From contig JANFAH010000002.1 of the NCBI GenBank assembly GCA_024663395.1, positions 5,704,001 to 5,768,000 on the forward strand: a stretch of DNA of 64,000 bases, written 5' to 3'. Source of the stretch: Pisolithus tinctorius. Lineage: Eukaryota; Basidiomycota; Agaricomycetes; Boletales; Pisolithaceae. Below the pieces are notes generated by a model. That model ran no database searches. It was not told the origin of the DNA and saw only the letters and a program-made list of their open reading frames with translations. Positions within the stretch are counted from its first letter, which is position 1. Every line of letters starts with the position of its first letter. The position numbers and the translations under genes were made by a program. Shown here one piece after another: positions 34,529 through 45,781 of this stretch.

Positions 34529-37096
34529 CAGTCGACTCCCTCCTAACCCATACCCTGTATAACCCATACTCCCTGAGAACCCATAGCTTTTTGGATTTCC
34601 CAAGTTGGTTTGCAGGGATTTCACATATATAACCCATAACCCATAACCCATACCTATCTTGAGTGTGATAACCCATAGGGATAGTCGGATAATGCCAAGA
34701 TGATACCAAATAAGGAAATGTTATTATCTAATTATCTATTTTTGCCAGCTGTGGTGACCCACCATGGCAACATATGTAAACCTGAAACTTCGACTTCTCC
34801 ATCCAATCCCCATCACTATGAACCCTATCAACATTCTAAAAAAGGGCCTACAGACACTTCGAGATCAGACTCATGACCGGAGGGTCAGACTTGAGGCCCA
34901 GCTAAAGGAGAATAGGCCAATATCTGAGGTTGATGAAGAATGGTTGGATCACACTGGGAATTTGGTGGATGACGAGTGTGTGGTTGAGAAATTGGACAAT
35001 GCTTCAGATTATGAAGCTGTTCTCGAGAAGTTAGATCAGCAAGAGATGTCTATTGTACAGAAGCTAACTGAGCTTGCTGGTGGGCAAACTGTTGCTTCAA
35101 AAAAGCGGAAACGTATGGCTCTCAAATTTTCGGTGTCCAGGAAGTGAGGTGAACTAAGTTTGTTACAGGTCCCAGTCCTACAAAAACATCTGCTGATCAT
35201 GGGGGGTCACGCATGCAGCAGAAGGAACCCCAGAAGAAATCAAATGCCACACTTGAACAGCGAATAGAAATTCTCAATTGGTATCATGCCAATGGCAAAC
35301 ATCAATCACAGATGGCGAAACATTTTGACAAAATCTATCCCTTTCTTCACCTCAAACAGCCAAAAATATCCGAGTGGCTCAAGCACGAAAACTTGTGGCG
35401 AGCAGAGTACCAGGGAAATGCTGGTGTAGCTCATTCACTGAAGAGAGTTCGTCAGACACAACACCCCGAGGTTACAGAAATGTTAGATCTTTGGGTGTCA
35501 AAAGCAATGGCTGATAAGCTCCTTTTGACTGGCGAGGTTATCCGTCAGAAATGGAAAGCTTTTGCTGACCTTGCTGGTGTCCCAGAGGACGAGCGCCTTA
35601 GTTTGAGCGAAGGCTGGCTAAGTCGATATAAGGTCCGGAATGGCCTAAAGCAAATGAAGCGTCATGGAGAAGCGGCCTCTGTAGCCTCTGCGACTGTTGA
35701 CAAGGAGCGCCTACGCATCCAAAGGCTAATAAAAAGTCGTGGGTACAAGCCATGTGACATCTTCAACACCGATGAATCTGCACTGTTCTATGCGTAAGTT
35801 CTCTTTTACATTTTCAAACAGTGAGACTTAAATCATTTCATTTAAAACAGCATGCCACCCGATCAGGGGCTCGCAGACAAGCAACAAGCAGGTCTTAAAG
35901 GAAAGAAACATCGGTTAACCTACCTGTTCACTGCAAACGCAGATGGCTCACAGAAGCTTCCACCACTTATCATTGGGAAGGCATACAAGCCCTGTGCCTT
36001 CAAGGGCAAAACCGGGGAGCAACTGGGCTTCAACTACTGGAATAATGCAACAGCCTGGATGACGACCACAATCTATCAAGACTGGTTGTCAGATTGGGAC
36101 AAGAAACTTAGATGGGAGGAAAGGAACATTTTACTCCTGCAGGACAACTTCGCAGGACATGTCGCACCCACCACACTTACCAATATCGATGTTGAGAACT
36201 TCGAGGCAAACCTCACTGCACATGTGCAACCCAATGATCAGGGTATCATCCGTTGCTTCAAAGCACACTACCGGGCAAAATTCATCCATCGTTCCATCGA
36301 CCTGTACGAAACTGGCACCACCCCAACTCACGTCTATGATATTGATCAGCTCGAAGGAATGCGCCTTGCTGAAAAAGCATGGAGTGAGGTGGACACCACC
36401 ACAATCCGAAACTGCTGGAAAAAAGCTGGCATCTTACCACCCAACATGGACGCCGTACCCATCCATCCAACTCTCCCAATTTCATCCCTCATTCATGCCA
36501 CTCGCTCCGAGCCAGAAACACCCAATGACCCCATTCAACAAGCTGAGAATGCTGTTGAGTCTGCTTTGAATGATCTGGAGAAAACTGGAATCCTTCAGCA
36601 CACCAATCGAATGGACATCAACGCACTCCTCAATCCAGCTGTTGAGGCCCATCAAGCCTTCAAGGCAACGGACGAAGACATCTATGAGGCAGTGATGGAT
36701 GCAAAGAGGGCGTGGGAAGAGCCGGCAAAAAGCGATGATGTGGATGATGAGTCAGATGCACCAACACACAACGAGGCCCTTCAAGCCGCACTTCTATTAC
36801 AAAAATATACAAAAGCCTTGGACGATCCCTTTGCCCGCAAGCTGGAGACAATGTTAGGTTCATTTGGACAGAGGACACGCACAGCTGGGATGCAGAATAT
36901 GAAAGATACTAAATTAATTTCTTATTTTCCTTTGAAAGAGTAGTCGAACAATATCTACTACCCTATTACTAGGTAAACATATGCAGAAGTATATTTTTTT
37001 CCAGCTCAAAACCGACCTCTTACAGAACCCATACTCCCTGAAAACCCATACCTCCCGGGCAGTCCCGAAGGCCATGGGTTAAGAGGGAGTCTACTG
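34529..37096 (+). mobile_element. Tc1/mariner pogo-type transposon, apparently intact
   Basis: Inverted termini CAGTCGACTCCCTC (left) and CAGTAGACTCCCTC (right, reverse complement), each followed by TTAACCC/CTAACCC, are flanked by the TA target duplication at 34,527-34,528 and 37,097-37,098. Both subterminal regions are rich in AACCCATA words (tandem at about 34,630-34,660, inverted at about 37,025-37,080), typical of transposase binding sites. The 2,568-bp element encodes one uninterrupted transposase. It lies between two intact host genes. Confidence 0.93.
34764..36943 (+). CDS. pogo-type transposase (CENP-B-like HTH, DDE_1)
   Basis: Three exons, 34,764-35,112, 35,169-35,793 and 35,851-36,943, join in phase across introns of 56 nt (GTATGG..TTACAG, branch CTAAG) and 57 nt (GTAAGT..AAACAG) and give 688 residues without a stop. 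The first junction builds a basic nuclear-localisation-like run, KKRKR. Residues of about 135-290 carry the CENP-B-type helix-turn-helix pair (LEQRIEILNWYHANGKHQ; PKISEWL; LSEGWLSRYKVRNGLK). The DDE_1 catalytic acids are in NTDESALFY (near 317), LLLQDN (near 420) and NDQGII (near 453). The enzyme cuts and pastes the surrounding element at TA sites. It shows none of the decay seen in neighbouring elements, so it is likely young. Confidence 0.9.
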
Positions 37097-37597
37097 TAGT
37101 TGCCAACACGTTCTGGGCTAGTGGAGGTGACCTCGTGGACAACATGCTTCATGCGCATAAGGCCAGACAATGGGCAGGCGCTCATTCCACGACACAGTTC
37201 ACTGACTTGACCACCATGAGAGACTCAAGATACCTCTCCCCCACATAGGCAAGGATACCTCTTGAGAGTTGGCGTTTGGCTGAGCTGTGAGTCCGTTTGA
37301 TAAAGCCTTCTATATGTCTGCTCATTACTCGACTTTCATCATCGAGGCCCCTCGGCTATCATTACACTCGTGAGTTGAAGCTTTGTCGTTCACTTCCTGT
37401 GCTCATCTTGGTGCAGTCTTCCTTCGCTTGCCATTCGACGCCACTCTATTCATCCACAGAGAATCCCTACAGATTCCGCCCTTGGACTTTGCTGTAAGTC
37501 GTAGTGAACTCTGCAAACAGATTGGATGTTCCCGAATTGATTGATTGATCAGTGATCAAAACTAGCATCAAAATCTTTCACTCACAGTGACTCAGCA
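37097..37597. other. Intergenic region upstream of the TPR-HET gene
   Basis: No gene is recognised. It holds the probable promoter and leader of the downstream gene, with pyrimidine-rich stretches near 37,320-37,450. No clear TATA box is visible. Confidence 0.4.
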
Positions 37598-40500
37598 ATG
37601 GTGGATTTCGATAAGGAAGTCACCAGACTGAGAGCCATGTTGAAACTTCATCCTCCCGGAAATCCTAACCGGTCTATGGTACTCCGTGACCTCGCGTTTG
37701 TCCTGCGGATCCGGTTAGCTCAATATGGCTCAGAGATGGACTTGGAGGACTCTATCGACCTTGGTCGAGCGGCGCTGGAGCTCTTACCACCGAGACACCC
37801 CCAGCAGTCCGACGCACTCAACAACCTCGCTACTTTCCTTCATGACCGATTTGAAAGAGAAGGTGTGTCCAGGGACTTAGAAGAAGCCATTACACTTCAA
37901 CGAGATGCATTGGGACTCCGACCACCAGGGCATGTCAATCGGTCTATCTCACTTCACAATCTTGCGACTTTTCTTTTGACGCGATTTTCAAGAGAGGGTG
38001 GATCCGTCCATTTGGATGAAGCCATTGCGCTTGGGGGCGAAGGATTAAAGTTACACCCGCCTGGACATCCAAACCGGGATTTCTCTCTTTTAAATCAGTC
38101 GACTTACCTTCATGCGCGGTTTAAGATACAGGGTAGTATGACGGACTTGGAGGACGCTATTGCGTACGGTCGAGCTGCTTTAGAATTGCGCCCACTCGGA
38201 CATGCCAAGCGTCCTTCCGCCCTTTTCGGGATAGCATCAATGCTTGATGATCGATTCAAGAAGAAGGGCGAAATGTCGGTCTTACAGGAAGCCATTCACC
38301 TCTCACGGGCTGGATTGGAGGTTAGCACGCCACAGCATTCTGGGCGAGCCTTGCATTTCCATACCCTTGCAAGCTGCCTTTACAATAGATTTATCAAGTT
38401 GGGGGAAGCGGCCGATCTGCAGGAGGCTGTCAACTTAGCACGTGATGCGCTGGCCGCGACCTTGGAAAAGAATTACGACCGGCCACATTTTCTCAGCATG
38501 CTGTCCCTCTGTCTCAGTGAACTGTTCAGGATACGAAGTGTAGCAACTAGCCCAGAGGGAGAGGAGGCTGTTACTCTTGGAGAAGCTGCTTTGGTGCTCA
38601 GCCTCCCTGGCAATCCTGACCGCCCATCGTTCCTTTACACCGCCGCCCAAGCACTTTATTACAGATTCCAAATGCTAGGTTCAATAGCCGACCTGGAGAT
38701 GGCCATCAAGCATGCACGGGCTGCTATAGAGCTTGGCTCGCCGAGACGTCCTCTGCATCCGGTGTATCTTGGAGTGCTTGCAGATTGCCTTCGTGACAGG
38801 TTCGGTCAGGAAGGTGCTATCGCTGACTTAGACGAAGCCACGGCGCTTGTACGAACTGCATTGGGGCTCACCTCACCTGATCATCCCTACTGGCCATCGT
38901 ATCTTGACACCCTTGCGAGCTGCCATTGGCACAAATTCCAACGATTCTCTGTCCTTGCGGACTTGGAGGAGGCAGTTACACTCGGACGAGTGGCAATGGA
39001 GCTTAGCCCGGCTGAGCACTGCCATTCAGCTGCATTGCGGAAGAAACTTGTGACCTACGTCCAGGAACTGTTTCGGAAACAGAACCCAAGCACTGAGTCG
39101 ATGAAGGTGGTCACACTTTCACGTCTCATGCTAGACTTGTCCCCCGGGGAACATCCGATTCGCCCTGTAGCCGTTAGCAATATAACGAGTTTTCTTAGGA
39201 ATAAGTCGTGTCAACAAGGAGCAGCTAGCAACCTTGATGAGGGCAGTGTCCAATTGAACCATGCTGATTTTTCATTACTCCAGCCGTTGGCACTTTGCCC
39301 CAATGGGAGGTCTGGCAGGTCTATCGGGCATACAGACGTGGAACATGATGTTGGGAAAACTGCAATGGTGCTTTCTCCTTGCTCTGGACCTCCTCGGATC
39401 GAGCAGTTGATCGGAAATATCGCTTACGAAATTCTCAAAACCCTTCCGGTACGGCTGTTGAATGCACGTACTGGCGTCCTGTGTGACCGAGTCGCACAGC
39501 TATCACATTTCGAGAGCAGCGATCATTATAAAGAGCTACTGTCCACCGCCTTATTCAGCCCTTCTCAGCAAAGTGACCTCATTCATTTGACAGTCTGTGA
39601 CTACTTCCAGTACATCACTCTGTCACACAGATGGGGAAAAGGCGAGCCCTTGCTGCGCAATGTCGAGGGTCGCTCTATCTACAATCTAACTGGAAAAGAT
39701 GGCCTAGCGAAGCTCCAGAATTTTTGCAAGACCATTCTACGACACGGTTACCTTTGGGCGTGGAGCGACACATGCTGTATTGACAAGGACAGCAGTGTGG
39801 AATTGCACGAAGCTATCGGGTCCATGTTTTCATGGTACCGGAAGTCGGCTCTGACAATCGTGCATCTGTCGGACGTTACCCAGCCTGATTCACTCTTTCG
39901 CAGTGCTTGGCTGACGCGAGGCTGGACACTTCAAGAACTGCTGGCGCCTTGTGCCATATTGTTCTACAAGGCAGACTGGTCGCCTTACACAGATCGCACA
40001 TCCTCTAACCACAAGACTGATAGTGCCATCCTTGATGAACTAGAGAAGGCGACGGGAATAGCCTCGCAGTATCTCACTTGTTTCTCTCCGGGCATTGAAA
40101 ACGCTCGTTTACGACTCCAGTGGGTTTCGACACGTTGCACCACGCGACCAGAAGACATCGCATACTCGTTGTTTGGTATCTTTAACCTCCATTTACCTGT
40201 GCTCTATGGCGAAATGGTGGAGAATGCCCTTGGACGACTTTTAGCAGAGATCATCTCGCGGTCCGGGGACACTTCTGTCCTGGACTGGATCGGGCCCCCA
40301 TCATCGTTCAACAGCTGTGTCCCTGCAAACATCGCTTCGTATGCTACACCGCTCTCCTTACCGCCACCTCCAAACAAAGTGGAGCCACAATCATTGATGC
40401 TAACAATGCGGAAACACTGGGCCCGACGAGATGCATTCAAGATGTATCGTGCTCTCTCTCGCTTGGCCCTTCCGCAATTCATCAATCGGAGGCTTTTGTT

Positions 40501-40885
40501 GCCATGTATCGTTCACCGCGTAGAGATGATCAAACGAAAGCAGGCCGAGCCCGGTACTCTGAGTGATTTATACCAAATTTATGCCTCGGGGCTGAAATCC
40601 CTGGAAATCACATCGTCGGAGAACCTTCAAGAACGGGCAGAGTGGTCGACGCCACGACTGCCGTATGTTTTAGTTCGCCCGTGGGGTTCGAGATCGGTTG
40701 GGACTGCGATTACAAACGCCGAGCAATGGCTCTCCCGACTGGAGGAGCCCTTCAATGCGTTATTGCTGGCGGAGCTACCACAAAACGAGTATAAGAGGAT
40801 CGCTACTTTTTGTCGCATCGTCGCTCATCCCATAGATTCAGGACGCATTCTACAAAGCGAGATAAGTACACTGACCGTAGTGTAG
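37598..40885 (+). CDS. TPR-repeat protein with C-terminal HET domain
   Basis: A single exon encodes 1,095 residues. Residues 1 to about 500 contain some ten degenerate tetratricopeptide-like repeats of about 53 residues, each with LEEAI, R(A/D)AL.L.PPGHPNR and a LA..L..RF core. A less ordered linker follows. Residues of about 670-830 match the HET domain: YITLSHRWG, then WAWSDTCCIDKDSSVELHEAIGSM, and SAWLTRGWTLQELLAP. HET proteins trigger cell death in fungal non-self recognition; the repeats probably form the sensing or scaffolding half, as in NLR-like proteins. No NTPase module lies between them. The frame is clean and contrasts with nearby elements. Start chosen at the first ATG before the repeats. 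Confidence 0.88.
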   Translation: MVDFDKEVTRLRAMLKLHPPGNPNRSMVLRDLAFVLRIRLAQYGSEMDLEDSIDLGRAALELLPPRHPQQSDALNNLATFLHDRFEREGVSRDLEEAITLQRDALGLRPPGHVNRSISLHNLATFLLTRFSREGGSVHLDEAIALGGEGLKLHPPGHPNRDFSLLNQSTYLHARFKIQGSMTDLEDAIAYGRAALELRPLGHAKRPSALFGIASMLDDRFKKKGEMSVLQEAIHLSRAGLEVSTPQHSGRALHFHTLASCLYNRFIKLGEAADLQEAVNLARDALAATLEKNYDRPHFLSMLSLCLSELFRIRSVATSPEGEEAVTLGEAALVLSLPGNPDRPSFLYTAAQALYYRFQMLGSIADLEMAIKHARAAIELGSPRRPLHPVYLGVLADCLRDRFGQEGAIADLDEATALVRTALGLTSPDHPYWPSYLDTLASCHWHKFQRFSVLADLEEAVTLGRVAMELSPAEHCHSAALRKKLVTYVQELFRKQNPSTESMKVVTLSRLMLDLSPGEHPIRPVAVSNITSFLRNKSCQQGAASNLDEGSVQLNHADFSLLQPLALCPNGRSGRSIGHTDVEHDVGKTAMVLSPCSGPPRIEQLIGNIAYEILKTLPVRLLNARTGVLCDRVAQLSHFESSDHYKELLSTALFSPSQQSDLIHLTVCDYFQYITLSHRWGKGEPLLRNVEGRSIYNLTGKDGLAKLQNFCKTILRHGYLWAWSDTCCIDKDSSVELHEAIGSMFSWYRKSALTIVHLSDVTQPDSLFRSAWLTRGWTLQELLAPCAILFYKADWSPYTDRTSSNHKTDSAILDELEKATGIASQYLTCFSPGIENARLRLQWVSTRCTTRPEDIAYSLFGIFNLHLPVLYGEMVENALGRLLAEIISRSGDTSVLDWIGPPSSFNSCVPANIASYATPLSLPPPPNKVEPQSLMLTMRKHWARRDAFKMYRALSRLALPQFINRRLLLPCIVHRVEMIKRKQAEPGTLSDLYQIYASGLKSLEITSSENLQERAEWSTPRLPYVLVRPWGSRSVGTAITNAEQWLSRLEEPFNALLLAELPQNEYKRIATFCRIVAHPIDSGRILQSEISTLTVV

Positions 40886-41255
40886 ACAATACACGCCAGT
40901 CGGCGTCGGGCTCGTCGCTGCCCATGCGCCTGCAGCACTACGTGCATGTTCCATGATTGCACTCAATGTGGGGACATCCTATATGTATATGAGGAGCGGC
41001 GATAGAGTACAATACCATACTACACTGGTACTACATGATCACACTGTTCAGATTCAAGAGAAAATGGGCAGATGCGACGAGGGAATGCGCCATGGACGTG
41101 TATAACCGCCCGCCTCTCCCACTTGCATCCTACGCACGTTCACGACCTCGCAATTGTGCGAACACCGTCCTGTACGCTGAACTTGGTCGCTTACATAACG
41201 CCGCCTCCCTTCGGAACTGGACGGAACGCTGCTAGGGGGGCCGTGCGACCCCCGC
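40886..41255. other. Intergenic
   Basis: No gene is supported. CCGC at 41,252-41,255 is the target duplication of the gypsy element that follows. Confidence 0.5.
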
Positions 41256-41402
41256 TGGAGTAGGGGAACCAGGGGGACAGGAGATGAGGACACAGCCACA
41301 TTGGCTTAGTCAGACGGAGGCAGACGTGGACATGAACATAGCAGTAGAACATACGAGACAACGACGGACAGTATGATACAGCACTAAGAGACCACCACTC
41401 CA
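41256..41402 (+). repeat. 5' LTR of the gypsy element
   Basis: 147 bp, identical in length to the 3' LTR and differing at four positions, each a CpG in one copy and TpG or CpA in the other. Confidence 0.92.
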
Positions 41403-41645
41403 TCTTGGTGACGAGCGTGCGATCCGACCCAGGTAAACTGTTAAACAGACACTGCAACACCGCACCACAACACCGAACAGACACCGTACTGAACCGTCAC
41501 CGACCGAACACAAGGCAACCGCACGACCAACACACGGAGAAGGATATAAAGCAGAACCAGCTGAGTAGAAAATCCCCAAACTAACCGCTACACTGCTACC
41601 AAACTGCTGAACAGAAACCAACCTCGCAATGCACTGGGCCGTTTC

Positions 41646-43262
41646 ATGACCAGGTGCACACCTGACAGCTCACCATCGTGGTCACCGCTTGGAACATCAC
41701 ACAACAGCGACTACTCGTTCCCATCAGAATCACAAACGTCAGACAATGCGCCATCGCCCCTACAGGATTACCTGTCTGTAGATGACATACCGGACACCGG
41801 AACGGACGGCAAGTACACTAGCCAATACGACCTACGGGTAGCATTCCCAACACTAGCGCTACTGACCCCACCAGCCTCATCAGCAGAACCCTGACGCACC
41901 AGAGAACGAACACATTTGGCCCCAGTAGCACTACCCCCATACTCGCTCACAGACCCAGAGCAGTCAGCACTGCAGAATACCACACCCCCAGCCGTACCTC
42001 CAGCCCCACCGCACCTGACAGTACACCCAGCACCCCCAACCACAACAGCCCCAGCCTTAGCGCAACGACCAAGAAGAATGGCGGAAGCAGTTCCCCTTTT
42101 CTATGGAGATCAGGCGGAAACAGAGAATGCCAGTGACTTCATCAAAGCGTTCAATCGCAGCATGCTGTTCCTAAACCCACTATCCACTGATGCGCAGAAG
42201 ATCCAAGCGTTGGCAAACTACCTAGGGACAGGGTCACCAGCAGAATGCTGGTACGATGACCTCACAGCGACCCAATGTGCTAGTTGGGATGACGTAGTCA
42301 AAGCGTTCAACGACAGGTGGCCCACAACAAAGAGTGCAATGCTGACATCAGAAGAATACCAGACCGAACTACTCGAACACAAGATGGCAGAGGAGGACAT
42401 AGGAGCAATCAAGACAGTAGGACGTCAGAAGGTGTGGGCACATGTAAAGTGGGCGGAAGAAGTGATGGAACTTGCAAGACTAGCAAAAATCGAGAAGGGA
42501 CCTACGCTAATATGGCAAGTCAAGAAGCAGCTCCCCAAGGCGGTTAAGAAGCTACTAGACGAAGAATACATGACGTGGAAAGAGTTTATGGATGATGTGA
42601 AAGACCTGAGTACATCGAAACTGAAGCAGGAGCATGAGGAAATAGAGGAGAGGAAGAGGAAAGAGGAGGAACAAGACTCAAGACTAATGCAGAAACTGGA
42701 GGCAACCAAAAGGGCAACAGCGGCGGACATTACAGCGCAACTCCAACGACTCACCATTGGGCAAGTAGCAGTATCCCGTACCAGCCCTCAAGCCTCACCG
42801 TCAACGGCACATCCAAACACACGATTCGCACTCCAACAGATGCCGAGATGCAACATGCCATACAACCCGCCCACCAAGGAAGTGAAGGAGATCATGCGGA
42901 AAGGGTTAGAACAAGTCCCACACCACCCCAACGACAAGGAAGGACAAAGGAAATACACGGCACAGCTCACAGCATGGATCACGAAGCACGGAGACTCAGC
43001 ACGAGTCACCGAGTACACACCGTACCCTCTCAAACCCGGGACAGCGATGGTATGCTCAGGAGAATGTTTCAGATGTGGAATGCATGGGCACGGAAGCAGG
43101 GATTGCCCAACCGCTGAAGGCGATGCATCCAGGCTGAGCTGCAACAAAACAGCATGGAGAGCACTCTGCAACAGGACCCTTGGACCGTTCAATAGGAACA
43201 TTGCATACAGTATCAGACTCATAGCGATAGATGACCAGGGAAACGAGACAGGGTCACTGTGA
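41646..43262 (+). pseudogene. Gypsy Gag with CCHC zinc knuckle, one TGA
   Basis: The frame runs from ATG 41,646 to TGA 43,260-43,262 with a single internal TGA at 41,892-41,894 (CGA-compatible). It has a Pro/Ala-rich N-terminus, a helical capsid-like region (FYGDQAETENASDFIKAF, then WYDDLTATQCASW), a charged coiled-coil segment (KQEHEEIEERKRKEEEQD) and the knuckle CFRCGMHGHGSRDCP near 43,068-43,110. Its last codons overlap the pol frame in -1. Confidence 0.85.
43238..43244 (+). promoter_or_regulatory. Candidate -1 ribosomal frameshift site GGGAAAC
   Basis: The heptamer lies in gag frame as G GGA AAC (gag codons start at 43,239 and 43,242), the canonical X XXY YYZ register, 15 nt before the gag stop. 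A one-base backward slip there enters exactly the pol frame, which is open across the gag stop. A downstream stimulatory RNA structure could not be assessed by eye. Confidence 0.7.
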
Positions 43263-43907
43263 CGGACAGCACACCGACCCAGGCTCTCAATGTACCTACT
43301 ACGATAACAACTGCCCTGCATGTACACCGAAGTAAATCATCAGTCTCCGACATATACTCAGCAATGAAACACAACATGCAAGGCAACGTAGAGGACAACA
43401 CAAGCAAACCTGTCCCATTTACACACCTGATCACACTCAAGAACATGGACAACACTGGAGCAACAGTACAAGCACTGTTCGACGACGGTGCTATGACAGG
43501 GGCTATGGCCCTGAGCACGTTCAACACGATCAAGCACAAATTAAAAGGATGGCAACCATCGTCACAGGCATTACGCATGGCAAACGGAGCAGTCGTACCG
43601 TCGGAAGCCACATGGACGGGCACAATAAACATAGAAGGCGTAGAAGCGACCAGAACCTTTGAGGTGTTCGACAGCGCAGGGGGGTGGGCATTCCTATTCA
43701 GGAAACCACTACTGCAAGTGTTCAAAGCAACACATGACTACGTGACCGACAATGTAACCATCACAGATGGAAACATGAAGGTGGTACTACACAACCACTC
43801 TGCAAATACGACAAGAACAAAGGAAGAAGTGGAATGCAATGTCACAACGCAAAAGGAAGCAGAGACCTTGCAGGGTGAAGCAAAGGTAAAAAACAAAACT
43901 AATGCGT

Positions 43908-45781
43908 TGTCACACACCAAAGGTGTTGTGGACATGGTTACAGCTGACTCTGCCTAACTCGTTGACGAGTTGTGCACAATGCCCAAGCATGCAGATGAAG
44001 ACTAAAGGCCTCATGCGTAGAAAGACTGTTGGACGTGAACAGTCATCCTTCGCACAAGATCGAGTTGTCAGTGCTAAAGAGAAAAGAGGAAGCGAGTTAA
44101 GCGCGCATTAAAGGTTTTTAGCGCCCGTGTACGGCATTCCGGTTTTCGTCGTATCTCCGCCGTTTCCAAAGATATCAACTCGGTTCACATACTCGCTTAA
44201 AGTGCTCAGCCCCACGATTCTTCCTTCCAAATTTGGAGAGGATCCTCGCACCCTACGTGTTTCTACAGCACTCCATCCATCAGACGCTCATTTCGCAAAG
44301 TCCATCAGTCATGGCCACCTCTTCGTCGGTCATCTCGCTTGTCTCATTTGCCAGAGACAGTGGCTACGTATATCTGCCAGGCATTCCCACCAGCTTCCGT
44401 CCTGAAGCCCCCTGGTTCATCCCGTCATTGTCAGCCCCATCTCGTCCCATGCAGCTTGGTCAGCATGTTCTCCTTGTCAGTATGACTTCCAGAAGGACGT
44501 TCTTTGGTCGCCTCAGGTCTGTCACTCGGTTAGAAAGGTCTTATGTGGTCGTTTCAGTCTCCCCAGTTGACGAAGCATATGGATCGTTCCTCCCTGCTCC
44601 CTGCACCGTCTTTATTCCAGTCTCGTCCATCATTCTTCCTGCATTGCGACAGCTGCAGTATAATCTACTGTCCTCCAGCCTCCCTGATCGCATTCATGAC
44701 GAGTATGACATGCATCTTGCCTTCTTACTGCAAGATCCAGCAGAAGACATTCCCCCTTCTCCTCCTCCTCCATCAGAGCCCCGTTCATGAAGTTTTTGTT
44801 AACTTCACTGAGAGGATGGAAGGGTGGGAGACGCGATCGCGTATGCTCTCATTGCCCCACAGACCCCCAATGCCCTAGCCCCCTTTGACACCTGACTCAT
44901 GCCCTTCAATTCTGGAATTAATACTTCCCTATCTGGAAACACTGTCCATCTGTCATGCCATCTTTGGATCTAGAGATGTCTCCGCCGAGATCTGACTTGC
45001 ATCGCCACCCCCTAATGTGATATCAGTGCGCTTACTCAGTTTCTGACTCTATTTGACTCATTCTGTGATATTTTGACTATCCTTGACTCGTTCATTGCCA
45101 ATACTTACCAATCTTCTTTGCTTGCTTACTTTTCATTTCTCGCTTACTCATCATGATTACTCAGTCCTTACTCATTACTTACCAAGTGTTTGTGCCTTGT
45201 TTGTCACAAGCTGTGCTCCCCCCATAGTATATAAACCCCCATGTACTTAGCTACCCAGAATCAATCGAGAATCAATTCAGAAGCAATCAAGAAGTCACTC
45301 AGAAGTCAGCTCAGCTCAGCTTATCTCGTCGTCGACAGTTGAGGCTCATTCGGGAGAGTCTATCTGTCTTCATTCGTATCATTGGTAGTTGAGGCTCCAT
45401 CAAGGGTCTATCTACCTTCATTCATTCATCTGAAGTATCATCTGTGCTCTGTCAGCACACCTGCTTAGTCATCCATCCACTCCTGCGTAACTCGTCATCG
45501 ACTTGCGCCAGGAGCACATCTAAAAGATCATCACACCAGAGTACTTTCGGCTGAATACCTTCACTCTATTCAGCATCCCCCATCTAGTCATCACTTGCTT
45601 ATCTACTCCTGCGTAACTCGACGACGACTTGCGCCAGGAGCACTCCACTTGAAGTCCCTCCCCCCCACTTTAGGTTTCTCTGCACTCCAGGTTCCGCGGA
45701 GGCAAACCACCACTTGCTTTTATTTGTCTTTTGGTGTTGGATTTGTTTGGTTTTCACCAGCTTTCCACACTTTGACTCACA
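43908..45781 (+). mobile_element. Solo-LTR-like insertion inside gypsy pol
   Basis: The 1,874-bp insert begins TGTCACACACC and ends GACTCACA, with GCGT duplicated at 43,904-43,907 and 45,782-45,785. Removing the insert and one GCGT rejoins the pol frame exactly (KTNA to FTRKTEPF). A TATATAAA box at about 45,228 followed by a pyrimidine-rich leader suits an LTR with a long U3, but a TRIM- or LARD-like element is possible. Two 39-bp copies of a hairpin-forming segment (ACTCCTGCGTAACTCG..CAGGAGCAC) lie 126 bp apart at 45,479 and 45,605. A 160-residue frame from ATG 44,311 has no recognised domain. Confidence 0.8.
45228..45235 (+). promoter_or_regulatory. TATA box of the solo-LTR-like insertion
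   Basis: TATATAAA followed by a run of Cs, about 550 bp before the insertion's 3' end, a plausible U3 promoter position. Confidence 0.45.
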
